A stretch of DNA of 64,000 bases, from contig NC_088301.1 in assembly GCF_032854445.1 (NCBI RefSeq), positions 27,018,402 through 27,082,401 on the forward strand, read 5' to 3'. This document shows positions 13,201 to 24,645 of this stretch, piece after piece (positions within the stretch are counted from its first letter, which is position 1; every line of letters starts with the position of its first letter). The notes under the pieces were generated by a model. It searched no databases. It had not been told where the DNA came from and saw nothing but the letters and a program-made list of their open reading frames with translations. The translations under genes were made by a program, and so were the position numbers. This DNA is from Liolophura sinensis (taxonomy: Eukaryota; Mollusca; Polyplacophora; Chitonida; Chitonidae).

Positions 13201-14560
13201 TTGGTCATGAATTACTTCAAAGAAAACTAATCAAGGAAAGTCAATCAGGTCGCTAATGGAAATAATCCCGCCTGTGCCCCAGTGTATATCGTGTTTAATT
13301 AAGCTCACAGGTAATCGTGCAAATTACAAACTGCCCACAGAACAGGTTATATGACTTTTTACAGTTTGTCGTGTGAGTTAGAAAACCAGGCCAAGTAATC
13401 GTATCATCCAAAAAACTTTAGTTGCATGGGTTTCCCTCCAAACCCATAACCCCGCTGATCGGGCCCCCAGCGGCTGCACGCTTAATTGAGCTTTGATAAA
13501 AGGTGTATGGAGGGCGGTGTACAGTGCAATCACTCCCGCCCCCCTACCGACTCAACTTGTAAGAGCCACATATACTGCAATCCGCTTCACGCGGTCACGG
13601 GATCAGCGGGTAAATAGAGGGTCGCTCAGTCATACATACCATACCTTAGCCAGCAGTCGTGAGGGGTGGACGTCAGTGAACTCGCTGTGGTTATTGTAGT
13701 AACCTGTTTAGATTGTCAGTGTGTCTGAAGTCTATACCCAAGCGTACCTGACACTGTCTTTGTTGTGTCTATATATACTGGAGTTTCTTCATCCACTGAT
13801 CTCTAGATAGGACGGTGTACCAGTCTACAACTAGGTGTTCTTACAGCATTACCGAAGCCAGTTTTCCATGTTGTCAAACTCTATTACACACAGGGGAGAA
13901 ACTTCAAGAAAAAAACATACAAGTTTTTCCGTTGGCTGTCAGTATAAAGGAAAACATACGGAACATTTTTTTTTTCGAATGTCTCAAGTTGACTCGGCTT
14001 GTTTGCCTTCGCCAGGTAGGAACTGATCGTGTTCTCTTGTTTTTTTTTTGTTTTTTTTTTTTATCTTTCTACGAGACGCTTGAGAGGTGACTGGACTGAT
14101 TCATATGATCGTTTATCGATCTGTACGAATTCATTCTGATTTGTTGACCTGGCCGAAATTGATCAAAGCCTCGTGCTCTTGAATATTAACTTAACCTCCA
14201 ATTTACCTGTGAGAAAGAAAAAAAATCAAAGGTCTTTAACAGGCTTTTTCGTGTGACGGAGAGGAAGTGTTTCTTAACCTTAACTTAGCCTGGGTCATGG
14301 ACGCGCGAGGCTAAAATTTGAGAGGAGCAGACGACAGTTGAAATCATTACTGAGGGGATGGGGATTTCAGACGGACAGTGTACTTTGGCAGCCTTCAGCG
14401 GGTAAAGACAACGACTCTTGGGCAAGACAAAGTGTGTAATGAGCCCAATCTACCGATTTCCGACCGGATTTTTGGCTTAGACGTTACATAAGCCTACGTA
14501 TATAGATCAGTTTGGGCTGTAGGCGTATGGAAAGAAGATATAAGACATACACGTATAGAA
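10230..14560. other. Non-coding stretch upstream of the 14.6 kb gene
   Basis: No coding exon is recognisable. It includes a C-rich tract (about 11391-11426, CCCCCAC units) and an ancient repeat (12160-12560) related to one at 22440-22760. The part nearest the gene (about 13440-14560) is likely to include its promoter and 5' untranslated region, but I cannot place the transcription start. A TATA-like TCTATATATA lies near 13769. Confidence 0.5.
12160..12560 (+). repeat. Ancient dispersed repeat, copy 1
   Basis: Several blocks match 22440-22760 in the same order and orientation: ATTTCCAAAGCAACTTAAAA, then GTAAATAAAGC, then CAGTTTTCAA, then GACAGTCGATATTC, then a TCTGTGAATAA block. Similarity is patchy, so the element is old or the copies arose from an old duplication. 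Short stretches (GCAACTGTTCATA at 12140 and 12541) also repeat locally. Confidence 0.5.
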
Positions 14561-14581
14561 TGAGTCTGCGCCTGTTTCACC

Positions 14582-14896
14582 ATGCAGGCAGTCATTGAGA
14601 ATTCCTCTGTGGAAAGTTTCGCTTCAAGATACAACCCTAAAGACAACATCACTATGGGACAACAACACCGGCCGACATTTCGGAAACGGTCTTTGGCCGA
14701 ATTACCTGGAAATGTTCGGGTGCCTTCGTTCAAGAAACCGGACCGTCTTAAGTCGAGATTGGAGGCCAGCTTGGCTGGATTGAGAGAGTTGCAGACACTG
14801 AGAGAGAAACACCAAGTGATGGTGACGCAAGCCAAGATATCCTTCCAGTCACCCCTCGAGAACCTATCAGACGACTCTACAAATGACACTGCTAAG
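14582..14896 (+). CDS. First coding exon of an unrecognised two-exon (or longer) gene
   Basis: The exon encodes 105 residues, starting at an ATG in a good initiation context (CACCATG). An in-frame TGA lies just upstream at 14561-14563, which supports this start. The exon ends exactly on a codon boundary (…NDTAK) at AAG|GTTAGT, a good splice donor. The segment is basic (PTFRKRSLAELPG, PSFKKPDRLKSRL) and residues 56-85 (LKSRLEASLAGLRELQTLRE…) look like an amphipathic helix or short coiled coil. The frame stays open past the donor to 15169, but that extension is AT-rich and resembles translated intron. The next good acceptor in a long open frame is phase 0 at 24646, so I infer the two are joined. 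I do not recognise the protein family. Confidence 0.65.
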
Positions 14897-16932
14897 GTTA
14901 GTAAATATTTAAATCAAACGTGTGAACACACCACTGCTAAATTGTATACTCCAATACACCTAGAGCGCAACAGTTTGCTTCGAGACATGATGAAGATACG
15001 TATTAAGTATCACTTTGACGCCTTCCAGGAAGAATGGAACTTAAGTGGCGTTCCATTCTTATCGAGATTTTATTATTTTGAATGTGAAAACAGAAAACAA
15101 ACTGTATACCCAAAATACGCCTATGAGATAGTACACAAATCACATATACCCCATCCTAGGCTGTTTTGAAGAAGTTACTCTTAAACTTCTTCACTCAATA
15201 GATTAATCAAGTTCATTAAATAATTTAAATCATGTAGAAACTAGTCTGTTGTATAGAATATGCATATTTAAGAACGCATTTTGTATTCCTTTATCTTATG
15301 ACTTTTATAGATTGGCCCATGTGTATTTATGAATATTCTGCAGTAGCCTAAAATCTTTGAACCTAATTGAATTCATACTTGTTTTAAAATCTATATCATC
15401 AGCCTTTTAATAGGCCAGTTCATAAATAATTAATCGGCTTACGCCACAAAAGTAGAGAAGGTAAATAGCGTGTTTGGATAGGCGCTCAATTTTAATGTAC
15501 GTGTCAGTTTTAATTGCCCGTTAAAATTAAAATGGAAAGCATGGCACTAATGGGATTGGTAAGCTATCCATGCCACTACTGAAGAGGCCATAGTTGTACA
15601 CCTCAGGAGGGAATAGAAGGATACCACCTTAACCACGCCTGGCAATTAGGCGAGAAATAATGTCAATTACCTCAGGTGATGTAAAATTAATCTCGCCCGT
15701 GTCACCCGGGTTGTAATGCTTTTAATACGTCTGCCAAATGCTTGTCTCATATCGTGTCGCTGGTACTATTTCACATGGGAAGATTTCAAATAATTTAAAA
15801 TTCCAATCACTTCAAAACACTGGGCCGGATATTTATAAGCATATGCTTATATCGGGAGCAACTAATGGCTACAAAGACGACACAGCCGTGATATGACAAA
15901 AAAAAAAAAAAAAAAAAACGTCACAGCACTGCACTGCGTACAGTACCCCAACAGCTTACAGAAACACGTTTCAGGTTGGCGATATGTAGCGTGCACCGCC
16001 ACGTGTCTCTTACCGAAGCTGCTAAACTACGTTTAATCGTTTCACCAATTGCTCCTAAATGCTTTCCAGGCTTCTTTAACCGGATAATTCTCACCGGAGA
16101 CCACAGTGTATCACACCTTAGATCATGGTTGGCCTACCAGTTTTAAGTCCTGACTCGCCTAGGGTGTCGCCGGAGAGATTTACGCTCGCAAGCGTGACTT
16201 TCTTTAGCTACTTTCATCGACAGTCGGATTAGTTTTATGTAAACTCTCGTTTCAGTTTTATGTAAACTGTAGTCAGTCATTTGTATGTAATACTATACCG
16301 GTACTATAGTTGTATACAACTTACACAACTCACTAACCACTCAGTTGTAGGTTGGGGTCCTGATACGATGTTGTAATATATATAAAGTCCAAGGTGTTTA
16401 TCAAGATAAATGAGAGCTACCGAATCAGTACAGTTATTGCACGGTATCATTAGCAATAATGGTGATTTATGCATTCAGTGCTGCAATTAGATCAAGAATG
16501 CAGCCACACACACACTCCCATACAGGGGTAACATGTGCAGGCTATTTTTGACTAATTTTGTATTAAACAGAAACACGAATACCTCTGTGTCAGCTTATTG
16601 GTTTCGTGAACGGCCAGGCGGGGGAATGGAATTCTTCAACAAAACACATCACAGGTCAGCTTACATACCGTGAATATATTACTGAGGTGTAATTTCTTAT
16701 TCCTAAGCAATGAAATCGAGAACTAATATGACCATGCAGCATGTGGGTGATAGACTGCGTGTGTACCACACTGCAGACACTTTCGTATATGCCCTCGTGC
16801 CTTTGCCATGTCAAGTTAACCTCGTAAGTTAACACCGCCTTTACGAGTCCAATTTCCGAGACGAGATTACGTAACTGACAGAATCATAATGAGTCTCTCT
16901 AGGAAACTGATAATTCGAATTAAAGCGAATGA

Positions 16933-16933
16933 A

Positions 16934-16982
<49 letters not shown>

Positions 16983-16991
16983 GGCATATTT
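16933..16991. repeat. (GT)n(AT)n compound microsatellite
   Basis: GTGTGTGTGT passes directly into a long AT run, interrupted by a G. The overlapping Tyr/Ile-rich reading frames are artefacts. Confidence 0.95.
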
Positions 16992-17531
16992 AATACATTA
17001 TACGTATTACGTTTACAGCCGAGTACACACGCAGGTGATCGTGCACAGGTATTTGTTAACACATCCCGTCTGCATAGGCGTTTTCCTTATTGTTAATGCC
17101 GCAGTTATGACATAGGCCTTAAGGAAATCAGCTGGCGTAGACAGGTGGGTGCAATTTGCATTATGAACTATTTACGAAAGTGGATAGTTTTGGAATAATT
17201 AGGTGTTGGAAGCAGTCTATATACACAGAGGAGAACAGGGCTGTCCGTATGCAAAAATGTCTCAAGCGCAACACCAACTTTTCGACGCAAGAAAGTGTGT
17301 TAATCCATATGTTTTTTATGTGGTGTTGAAAGATTTTTGATTTACATTGAATAGTGAATTTTAGGGGCTGGAAAGCAGAAATGCTCTGTAAATGTGAATT
17401 CGCAAATACATGTATAACTTTCATCAACATGGAAACTAAACGGCATATTTTATACATTAATTAAACCTGCATGTGAGATAAGTCAATATACTGAATCCAC
17501 AGCCATACAGTATGAAATAACTTTACAGATA

Positions 17532-17680
17532 TTCGTTATTTATTTATTTATTTGATTGATGTTTTACGCCGTACTCAAGGATATTTCACTTATACGACGG
17601 CGGCCAGCATTATGATGGGTGGAAACCGGGCACAGACCGGGGGAAACCCACGACCATGCGCAGGTTGCTGACAGACCTTT
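17532..17680 (-). mobile_element. SINE A, 5'-truncated copy in the intron
   Basis: TTTA repeats and the tail TTGATGTTTTACGCCGTACT are followed by the body through CGCAGGTTGCTGACAGACCT, then the match stops. The tRNA-like head is missing. I could not find a clear target-site duplication. The element is antisense to the host gene. Confidence 0.85.
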
Positions 17681-20600
17681 ATTGATTGCATGACGGCTTA
17701 CGAGGGCGTGTATTATCGTAGTGTGACGCGTGACAGGTCGTCAGTGCGGGGGAGTCTGGCCATGAAGCAAACCGTGCCGTCCTCAAGTGCATGCACTGTG
17801 CGTGACCGCACCGATTTGCAGCTGGTTTAAGGCTTCCATAAAAACACACAGAGGAGGCCTGCACGTTTGTTAAGGTGATGCAATAAGAAAATAAAGGCCC
17901 GGTAGACCGAATTGAGAATATTCCCCATTTCGTACAACTCGGGTGTGTATGCTTGTGATCGCATGGACATATTGAGCTGACCAAATATACGCTCGCCACG
18001 TGACGCCATGGCGATCAAAGTCAACCGAAAACTTCAGGCTTCTATTTCGCTCCGATTTCAAATGTGATCACAAAACACAACGGTCCAGAATATATATTTA
18101 GAGTGGATGTGCAACTAAACAAAATATTTATCCAATTTTCATCCGACGCAAAAAGAAAATGATGTAATCCTGTATAGAGTAAATACAATTCAGACGATTT
18201 TCGTTCAACGGCATGGAATTTCTATATATAGCACTGTTATGAACAATTGTTTAAGCGAACTCGTTGGATGACAAAAACTATATCTCTAAAAAGGAGTCGG
18301 CATGTACAGAAGGTGTTAAAGAATATCGTATGTGTAGAGGCTTTTCACAGCTGTTTGGTATGCCGGTGGGAGTTGATGGGGTACAGCTTGAGAGAAATGT
18401 AAATTTGGAACAAAATACAATCAGCGAGAGGAAGAAAGACGCAGTTTGGTATGATATACATATCTCACATAAAAGGTGAGACTCGTGATGGTGCGAATCT
18501 CATGGATTCTTTTACTTCATACGTCTATTTGGTTTGCTAGTATTTGGTTAGCATCACAGTATATAGGCCGTATAGAGTGTAGAAACCCGCGAGAAACAGG
18601 TACTTAGCGCGATAGTTTGAACGGGATGGTTTAGCTACCGAGAGTAGCACGATCCTTTGCCTTACACATTACAGTAACATTTATCAGGTCGATATTTTAA
18701 TTGCTACCGGTTTGCATTGTTATTTGTAAACCAAGTGTAACCATTCAGATTCAGTTGCCACTCTGACACTGGTTTAGCTGCGAAGCCACTATCTTCTCCC
18801 ATCTTTTGACACGGAGTAAAGTTCATATCCAGGACACCGGCTGTCATGTTTTCGTTCGCTCTACATCGATGTGTATCATAGATATAGGAGTTGTGTAGAT
18901 TGGAATGAGAAATGACATCTTCATCTTGATATATACCGCCCGACGATTTTCACCATGTAGCCCATTTATTTGGCCCGGGGAACTCTTCCCGTTACTTTGT
19001 TGACTGATAGCTACTGATATAGTTTAGTCATGTGATCAATCAAACTATATCATTGCCATCGGGTTTTTTTCCAAGTTCCAAGTTTGAACAGTTTTGTGTG
19101 AACCGACTTTCTTCAGCCGTGATATTATTTATTTGTCATAAAAATGGAGGCTTATATACACAGAGATTTTCTTCCCATACAGGATAAATGTACATTTCGT
19201 TTATACTTTCTGGCTTCCGATGTCCCTATATACACTGAATGAAAGTACACGATTTTTACATATACATTACAAACAATATAAATGTACATACCATTTCAAA
19301 TAATTGCAATTCACATTAATACTGATTTAGAATGTTCAGTGTTTTGATTACATGTGAAAAGTTTTACACATGTACAGTTCTGTCTCATTATTATTCGAGG
19401 CCTAAAATATGACGATAAACTAAAATGTCAGCCCAGTATGTCCTTAACCAATCTTTCCAAATTCTGTATGTATTAATTGAATGACGTCAGCAATCAGACT
19501 CAGTATTGCCGTCTAACATGGGCCCTCAATATGCACTCATGCGCTGATGATCGACTTTGCAACACAGCGTTAATTATAACAGTCAGGTTTTTCTTTACTG
19601 CTTTTTTTCACCGACATATTGTAAAAGCTGTATATATTATCTATTCGTCAAATTACGTACTTCGGTTAAGCATTGTATTTTCTCGCCAAAAAAAAAAAAA
19701 AAACCCCAAAAAAAACAAACTGATATTAATACGATTTCCGCTTACTACTACATCACAGATTTGTTTTCATTATTACTCAACAAAAACATATATTGACATT
19801 AATATGTCACAGAATTTTTTACTTACTATTGCATTTAGTGTTGCTTGATTTGAGTTCTTTTCAAATGTTTATCTTTGCATTATATTTGTAATATTAATAT
19901 GCGCAATGCGATACGATACGATACGGCAGCATTAGGCGATTTTCTTTCGTTCTTAAGGTCAATGCAACATGTAAAACGAAGAAATAATGCTATAAGTATA
20001 GATGTTATCAGCCTTCCTCTGTTCTTCGACCTTGGGTACCGCTGTTTATTTAAGCCTTCCGGTTGTTTGAACCCAATCAAAACATGTAAGCACGTGGTAT
20101 GTGTTTTATACATAATATGTAAAAATGATATGGATTTTAGAGGGCCTCGAAATTCCAATGCATTATGTATACGCACGTATAGCCTATAGAATCTTATAGT
20201 GCGCGTTACTGGGTATATGTAAGGATAAAAGTTCTCCAAATCTCGCGTTATAATTATCTGATGCTAAAAGCTCTACATATGCAAAACTTCGGAGTCTCTT
20301 GGAAGCCCCTGATGATCCACTGGTTTAACATATCCTTGACTGATATAATGCGTGTATCCGCGCGTACATGCTTTATGTGTAATGCCATAGGCTCGGATAC
20401 AGATATCGCTGGTTCAGCTGCTACTTTAAGTTAGGGTTGCTAGGACCTATCGATATAGTACAAGTAAAACATTACGGAGTTAAACGCCAATTATTTAAAT
20501 AAACATAACTTCACTCAGTTCAGAAGTTATCAGTTTCTAGAATACATTCCAATATTTTTAATCACTGGATCGGATGATATAAAGTATTCGGATGATATAA

Positions 20601-22439
20601 AGTATATATGGAATTGAGTAGTTTTACAACCATGCCTAAGGACGTTTGCTTGTGTAAGTGTCAGTTTGTAATCTTTTGCTGCCACTTTAGCAAATAGAAG
20701 TCATAATAATAGATTATTAATCATGGCTTTATATATTGCCTCTACCCAGGCAAATGGAGCATGTTAGTACTGAATGGGTGTATGTATTTATTTGCGTTTC
20801 AAAGGTGTTAATTTTGTTTCCCGGTAGCCCGAATCGGATTTCACGGGGCGTTAACTTAGGCACTTAACGGTTCAGTTGTGACAGTTATAATAAAGCACGG
20901 GATATGTTGAAGATCTGACAAGGTCCGCCATAACGTGTTAGCCCTAGGCTACATAGGCACAGAATACTTATGGGAATCATCTGATTTAGACTAGTCCCTG
21001 CCTAGCACGACAGCTATGCATCCTGAAGACGTTTAGTTATACAAGGGTCTTAGCTTGGGGGTCAGCTGTTGATACGCCTGGTCCTGTATATAGTTAAACG
21101 TTTTATGGTAGATTTATAGTCACATCCACTGGGTCGGGGATTATCCCTTGCGTAGTAATCCATCGCGATATTAATTAATCCGGAGATATTTCTGTGGTTA
21201 GGCCAACTATAAATACATCTACTCAGTGTTATCAAGTGCTTGTTTAGTATGTTTCTAAGTTTCTCTGATTCCTGCCGATTACATCATGCCAATAGAAATA
21301 ACTTGCACTAGAAAGCACTTTAATACGCAGGTGTAACCCAAGTATAGCAAAAAAATCTGATCAACGTTTGTCGTAAACCGGCTGTCCATTGTCATTATGA
21401 ACAATGAATCAAAGTTGTACTGGAGGATGTTTTACGGATAAAGAGTAAGCTATAGGCCACTCTCAAGAAGGATCAGAGTAGATTTATGAATGTTTTACAG
21501 ATCAGCTCAACAAGGAGGGCATATAGCGAACAGTACGTTCGCCCTGTGTTTAGATGCCTCATTTACTCCACATGCATAATGCGTATATTCCAAGTACATT
21601 AACAGTTGTCTCCAAGGGTTCTCTTTTAATATCAAGCAACAGTGTTGAAATATCCACTTTTGTCCAAAATATAATTGTCCAGCTTGCCTAATACTGGGCC
21701 GACCTGCCCATCAGTTGCTCCTGTTGCTTAGCGACTTGTGCCAAATGCAGATCCTTATGCTTTTTTAAATGCATCAGGTGATATTAAAGGGAATAAGATC
21801 AACAGACCATTTAGCATAGTAGCACAACTTGTCATTGTCTTATACATTCCAAGATATTTGCTTTAGCAAACATGCTGTCAGTGTCATTAAGCCATGGCTG
21901 AGTGGAAGCTAGTAGTATTAATGTTTTCTATGCAAATATTCTTGATAGCCCAGCTGGTTCAACTGTATAGACCCTTGTCCTCCAAGTGTATTTCCTGCTA
22001 AAATCTTCCTTATGGTGATGTATACCTTCTATAGAAGCAGGTCCTACCAAACCGTAGTCATCTTTGACAGCTAAAATATGTTGGGGCCTTGTTTGAAGCG
22101 CTCGGGGTTGTCATACTCGTTTCAATCAATTAACAATACATGTAGTAGAATTGCTGTCGGCTCTGAAACCAGAGAGCTAATAGTTTACATTTTATTTGCT
22201 GCCGATCTTTTTAATAGCCTCTTCACACCTCAGACCAACCAACCAATTGGTGTCTGTCCGTCATGGCGTGTAGCGAATCATCGGCTAAATGGAAGGGTTC
22301 CCACCGTGTATGGGTTTCCACAACAGGCCGTGCTTCGTGCGGCCATTGTAACATGAAGAACGAGTTCGTTTCCAGTGCGTTAGGTGAGGTCACGAGGAAA
22401 TGAACAGACGACCGGTGCACTCTTTATTACCCAAGAACC

Positions 22440-22760
22440 CTTAAAATGCCGGCTAGAAATTATACCTTTTCAAAAGCAAGAAACGTGTAGTCAGTTTGCA
22501 TGTCCGACATTCGTATACTATTCGTAGTCCGTAAAGAGCGTTCCAAGTCGGTAATCACAAGATCCATTTCCAAAACAACGTTTAACACTAGCTCCCAAAG
22601 ACAAAGGTATGTAAGAAATTATACAAATAGGAAATAAAGCCGATAACAGACAAGAGAGAAGCGGTTATCAGTTTTCAATGATGCCGGGCAGACAGTGGAT
22701 ATTCCAGGCATGAATTCCATATCAAAGTTCAAATTCGTAGTCCATGAATGAGTTCCAGGT
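22440..22760 (+). repeat. Ancient dispersed repeat, copy 2 (intronic)
   Basis: It shares ordered blocks with 12160-12560: CCATTTCCAAAACAACGTTT, GGAAATAAAGCCGATAA, TCAGTTTTCAATGATG, GACAGTGGATATTCC and GTAGTCCATGAATGAG. The spacing is similar. No coding content was recognised. Confidence 0.5.
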
Positions 22761-22990
22761 CTTTGCAGTGACACCAATGATAGTTTGCACTGCAGTAACA
22801 TCTACAGTTCTGAAATCCCAGCCAGCATACCAGTGCGTTTACCTTACGCCTCACTGACCCCAATGGCAATTTGCACTGCCGTGATATATATCCACTGTTC
22901 TGAACGCAGTACTACCAGTGGACTCCGATTACTTATCATTCAGCTCAGTGGCAATTTGCACTGCTGTTTATTCTCCAATCTGAAATGGTA
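22755..22990. repeat. Degenerate tandem repeat (~80-100 bp unit)
   Basis: Three diverged units each carry a TTTGCACTGC core (ATGATAGTTTGCACTGCAG, ATGGCAATTTGCACTGCCG and GTGGCAATTTGCACTGCTG), followed in each by a TCTGAA or ATCTGAAA block. They lie head to tail within the intron. Confidence 0.55.
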
Positions 22991-24645
22991 ATCTTTGGTG
23001 TTTTGATGCTGATAGATCACTTCAGTATCACAACACCAAAAAATTAGTTATAACATTCCACTGCTGGAATTTCAGTAGCTAAGGCACGTTTGCTCATGTT
23101 AACCACTACATTGTTTCCATAGTTTAGAGTGCTATTCGTCTGGGTTGGCCATGATGCAGGGACTGTACTGGGATGAGAGTCATTGCTGAGAAATGACGCC
23201 TTGATAAGTTCTGTATACCAATCCTTTGCCAAACAGAACGGGAGGCTCTCAGTTATATGTAGCACGTGCCTGTGTCAAGAAGTCGTAAATGTGCCTGAAA
23301 TGGAATGTCATATTGACTCAACGGAATCATTTCACTTTGACAGCCATGCAGGCAGGAATATTGAATGAAGAACGTTCCATGCATTTGAATCATTGACTAC
23401 GAGACCATCACGTCCGTTCGCCTGTACTATTTCTTTGTATGCTCGTTTTGTGACTTCAGTCATGAATTATTGTGTAGGCGAACATAAAGTAAAGAAATCT
23501 GCGTCAGACATGACGAAAAAAAAAACATCACATGCGTTACGGTTAGTGTAACGCCCAGTGAGTCTTGTTCACTAGGTAGGCCTATAACCCTGCTTCATAT
23601 CTCAACCCTACATTAAAAAAAATCCACTATTCATGTACAGTTTTCAATGCATGGTACACAGTTTTGAAAATGTATAGGACTATGAAGAATAGACATAATG
23701 CTACATCGAGGCCTAAAATGGTAGGTAAAGACTGTGTACTTATTTTCACAATATGATCACACAAAAGCAGGTTTCGGTAAGGTGACGCATGGCTGAAAGC
23801 TGCCTGTCTATTCACAGTCACGACGTCGCAAAAGGAGGCAATAAAAAGATGTGTTGACGGTTTCGTATGCCCCTTTGTAGAATTTATTTTAGTGAACGGA
23901 GTTTTTCCCCGCGAATGTCACCTTAAATAAATACAAACATAGAATGTCAAGGTTTGACAAAATTAAACTCATGCAAACACAGGGAAAACACATGCAATAT
24001 CGGTCGATTGAAACATTAAACCACACGAACCTCTGAAAAAAGAAACCACAAAAACACGTTGCACTTGTTCACCTGAGTCAATCGCTTTCATATACCTTGT
24101 TGTACATGCAAAGTAATAATAATAGGGTAAATGCTAATTTTTTATTATTTGCAATCACATTTGACGTACGATAGTCCGCTTCATGTACAACGTTAATGTA
24201 CCTCTGCAAAAATCTGCCTATCAAGTTGATCTATTGAACGGTTTAGTGCAATAAGTATGTGAAGTCACACAAACGATGACCTAATTATAGCTGAAATCTT
24301 GAGGTCGTCAAAATGAAATTCCGCTTATCTAGTCGTTGAAATGAAATCATTAATAAAATTCAATAGATTTTTCTTCAAGATACTGAGCTAAATTACAGCT
24401 AAACCGAGCTATTCATTTTAATACAAACGTGTAACTAAATTGGTGTCGATACAAAGTGTTCATAAAGTATGTGATAGTATCCCGTCTGTTAACTACATGT
24501 ATTTGAATTATGGTTAAACATATTTATCGTCTGCAAAAAATAATGTCAACATAATGTCACATTTCATAATGTCAACAAGGGCAATTTATTGACAATTAAT
24601 TTCTTACATTATCCACTTACGTCTTTAATTTTATTTTCCTTCCAG

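Larger units (their letters stand above)
14897..24645 (+). other. Putative 9.7 kb intron
   Basis: It starts GTTAGT and ends with a polypyrimidine tract and CAG (TTATTTTCCTTCCAG). It holds an A run (about 15898-15918), a GT/AT microsatellite (16933-16991), a truncated SINE A (about 17532-17680), an ancient repeat and local degenerate repeats. I found no convincing internal exon, although small ones would be hard to see. One open frame at 18264-18475 ends at a good donor (AAAAG|GTGAGA) but lacks a clear acceptor and is not phase-compatible with the flanking exons. Confidence 0.6.

Noticed and set aside
14494-14889. 131-codon - strand frame opposite the first coding exon
   Set aside because: The + strand frame has the start context, upstream in-frame stop, splice donor and phase match. 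The - strand frame is its shadow.
14897-15169. Continuation of the first exon's frame to a stop at 15169 (195 residues)
   Set aside because: The GTTAGT donor, AT-rich composition after it and phase-matched acceptor at 24646 favour an intron. A retained-intron isoform cannot be excluded.
18264-18479. 71-codon frame in the intron ending near AAAAG|GTGAGA
   Set aside because: A good donor but no convincing acceptor, and its phase does not fit between the two supported exons.
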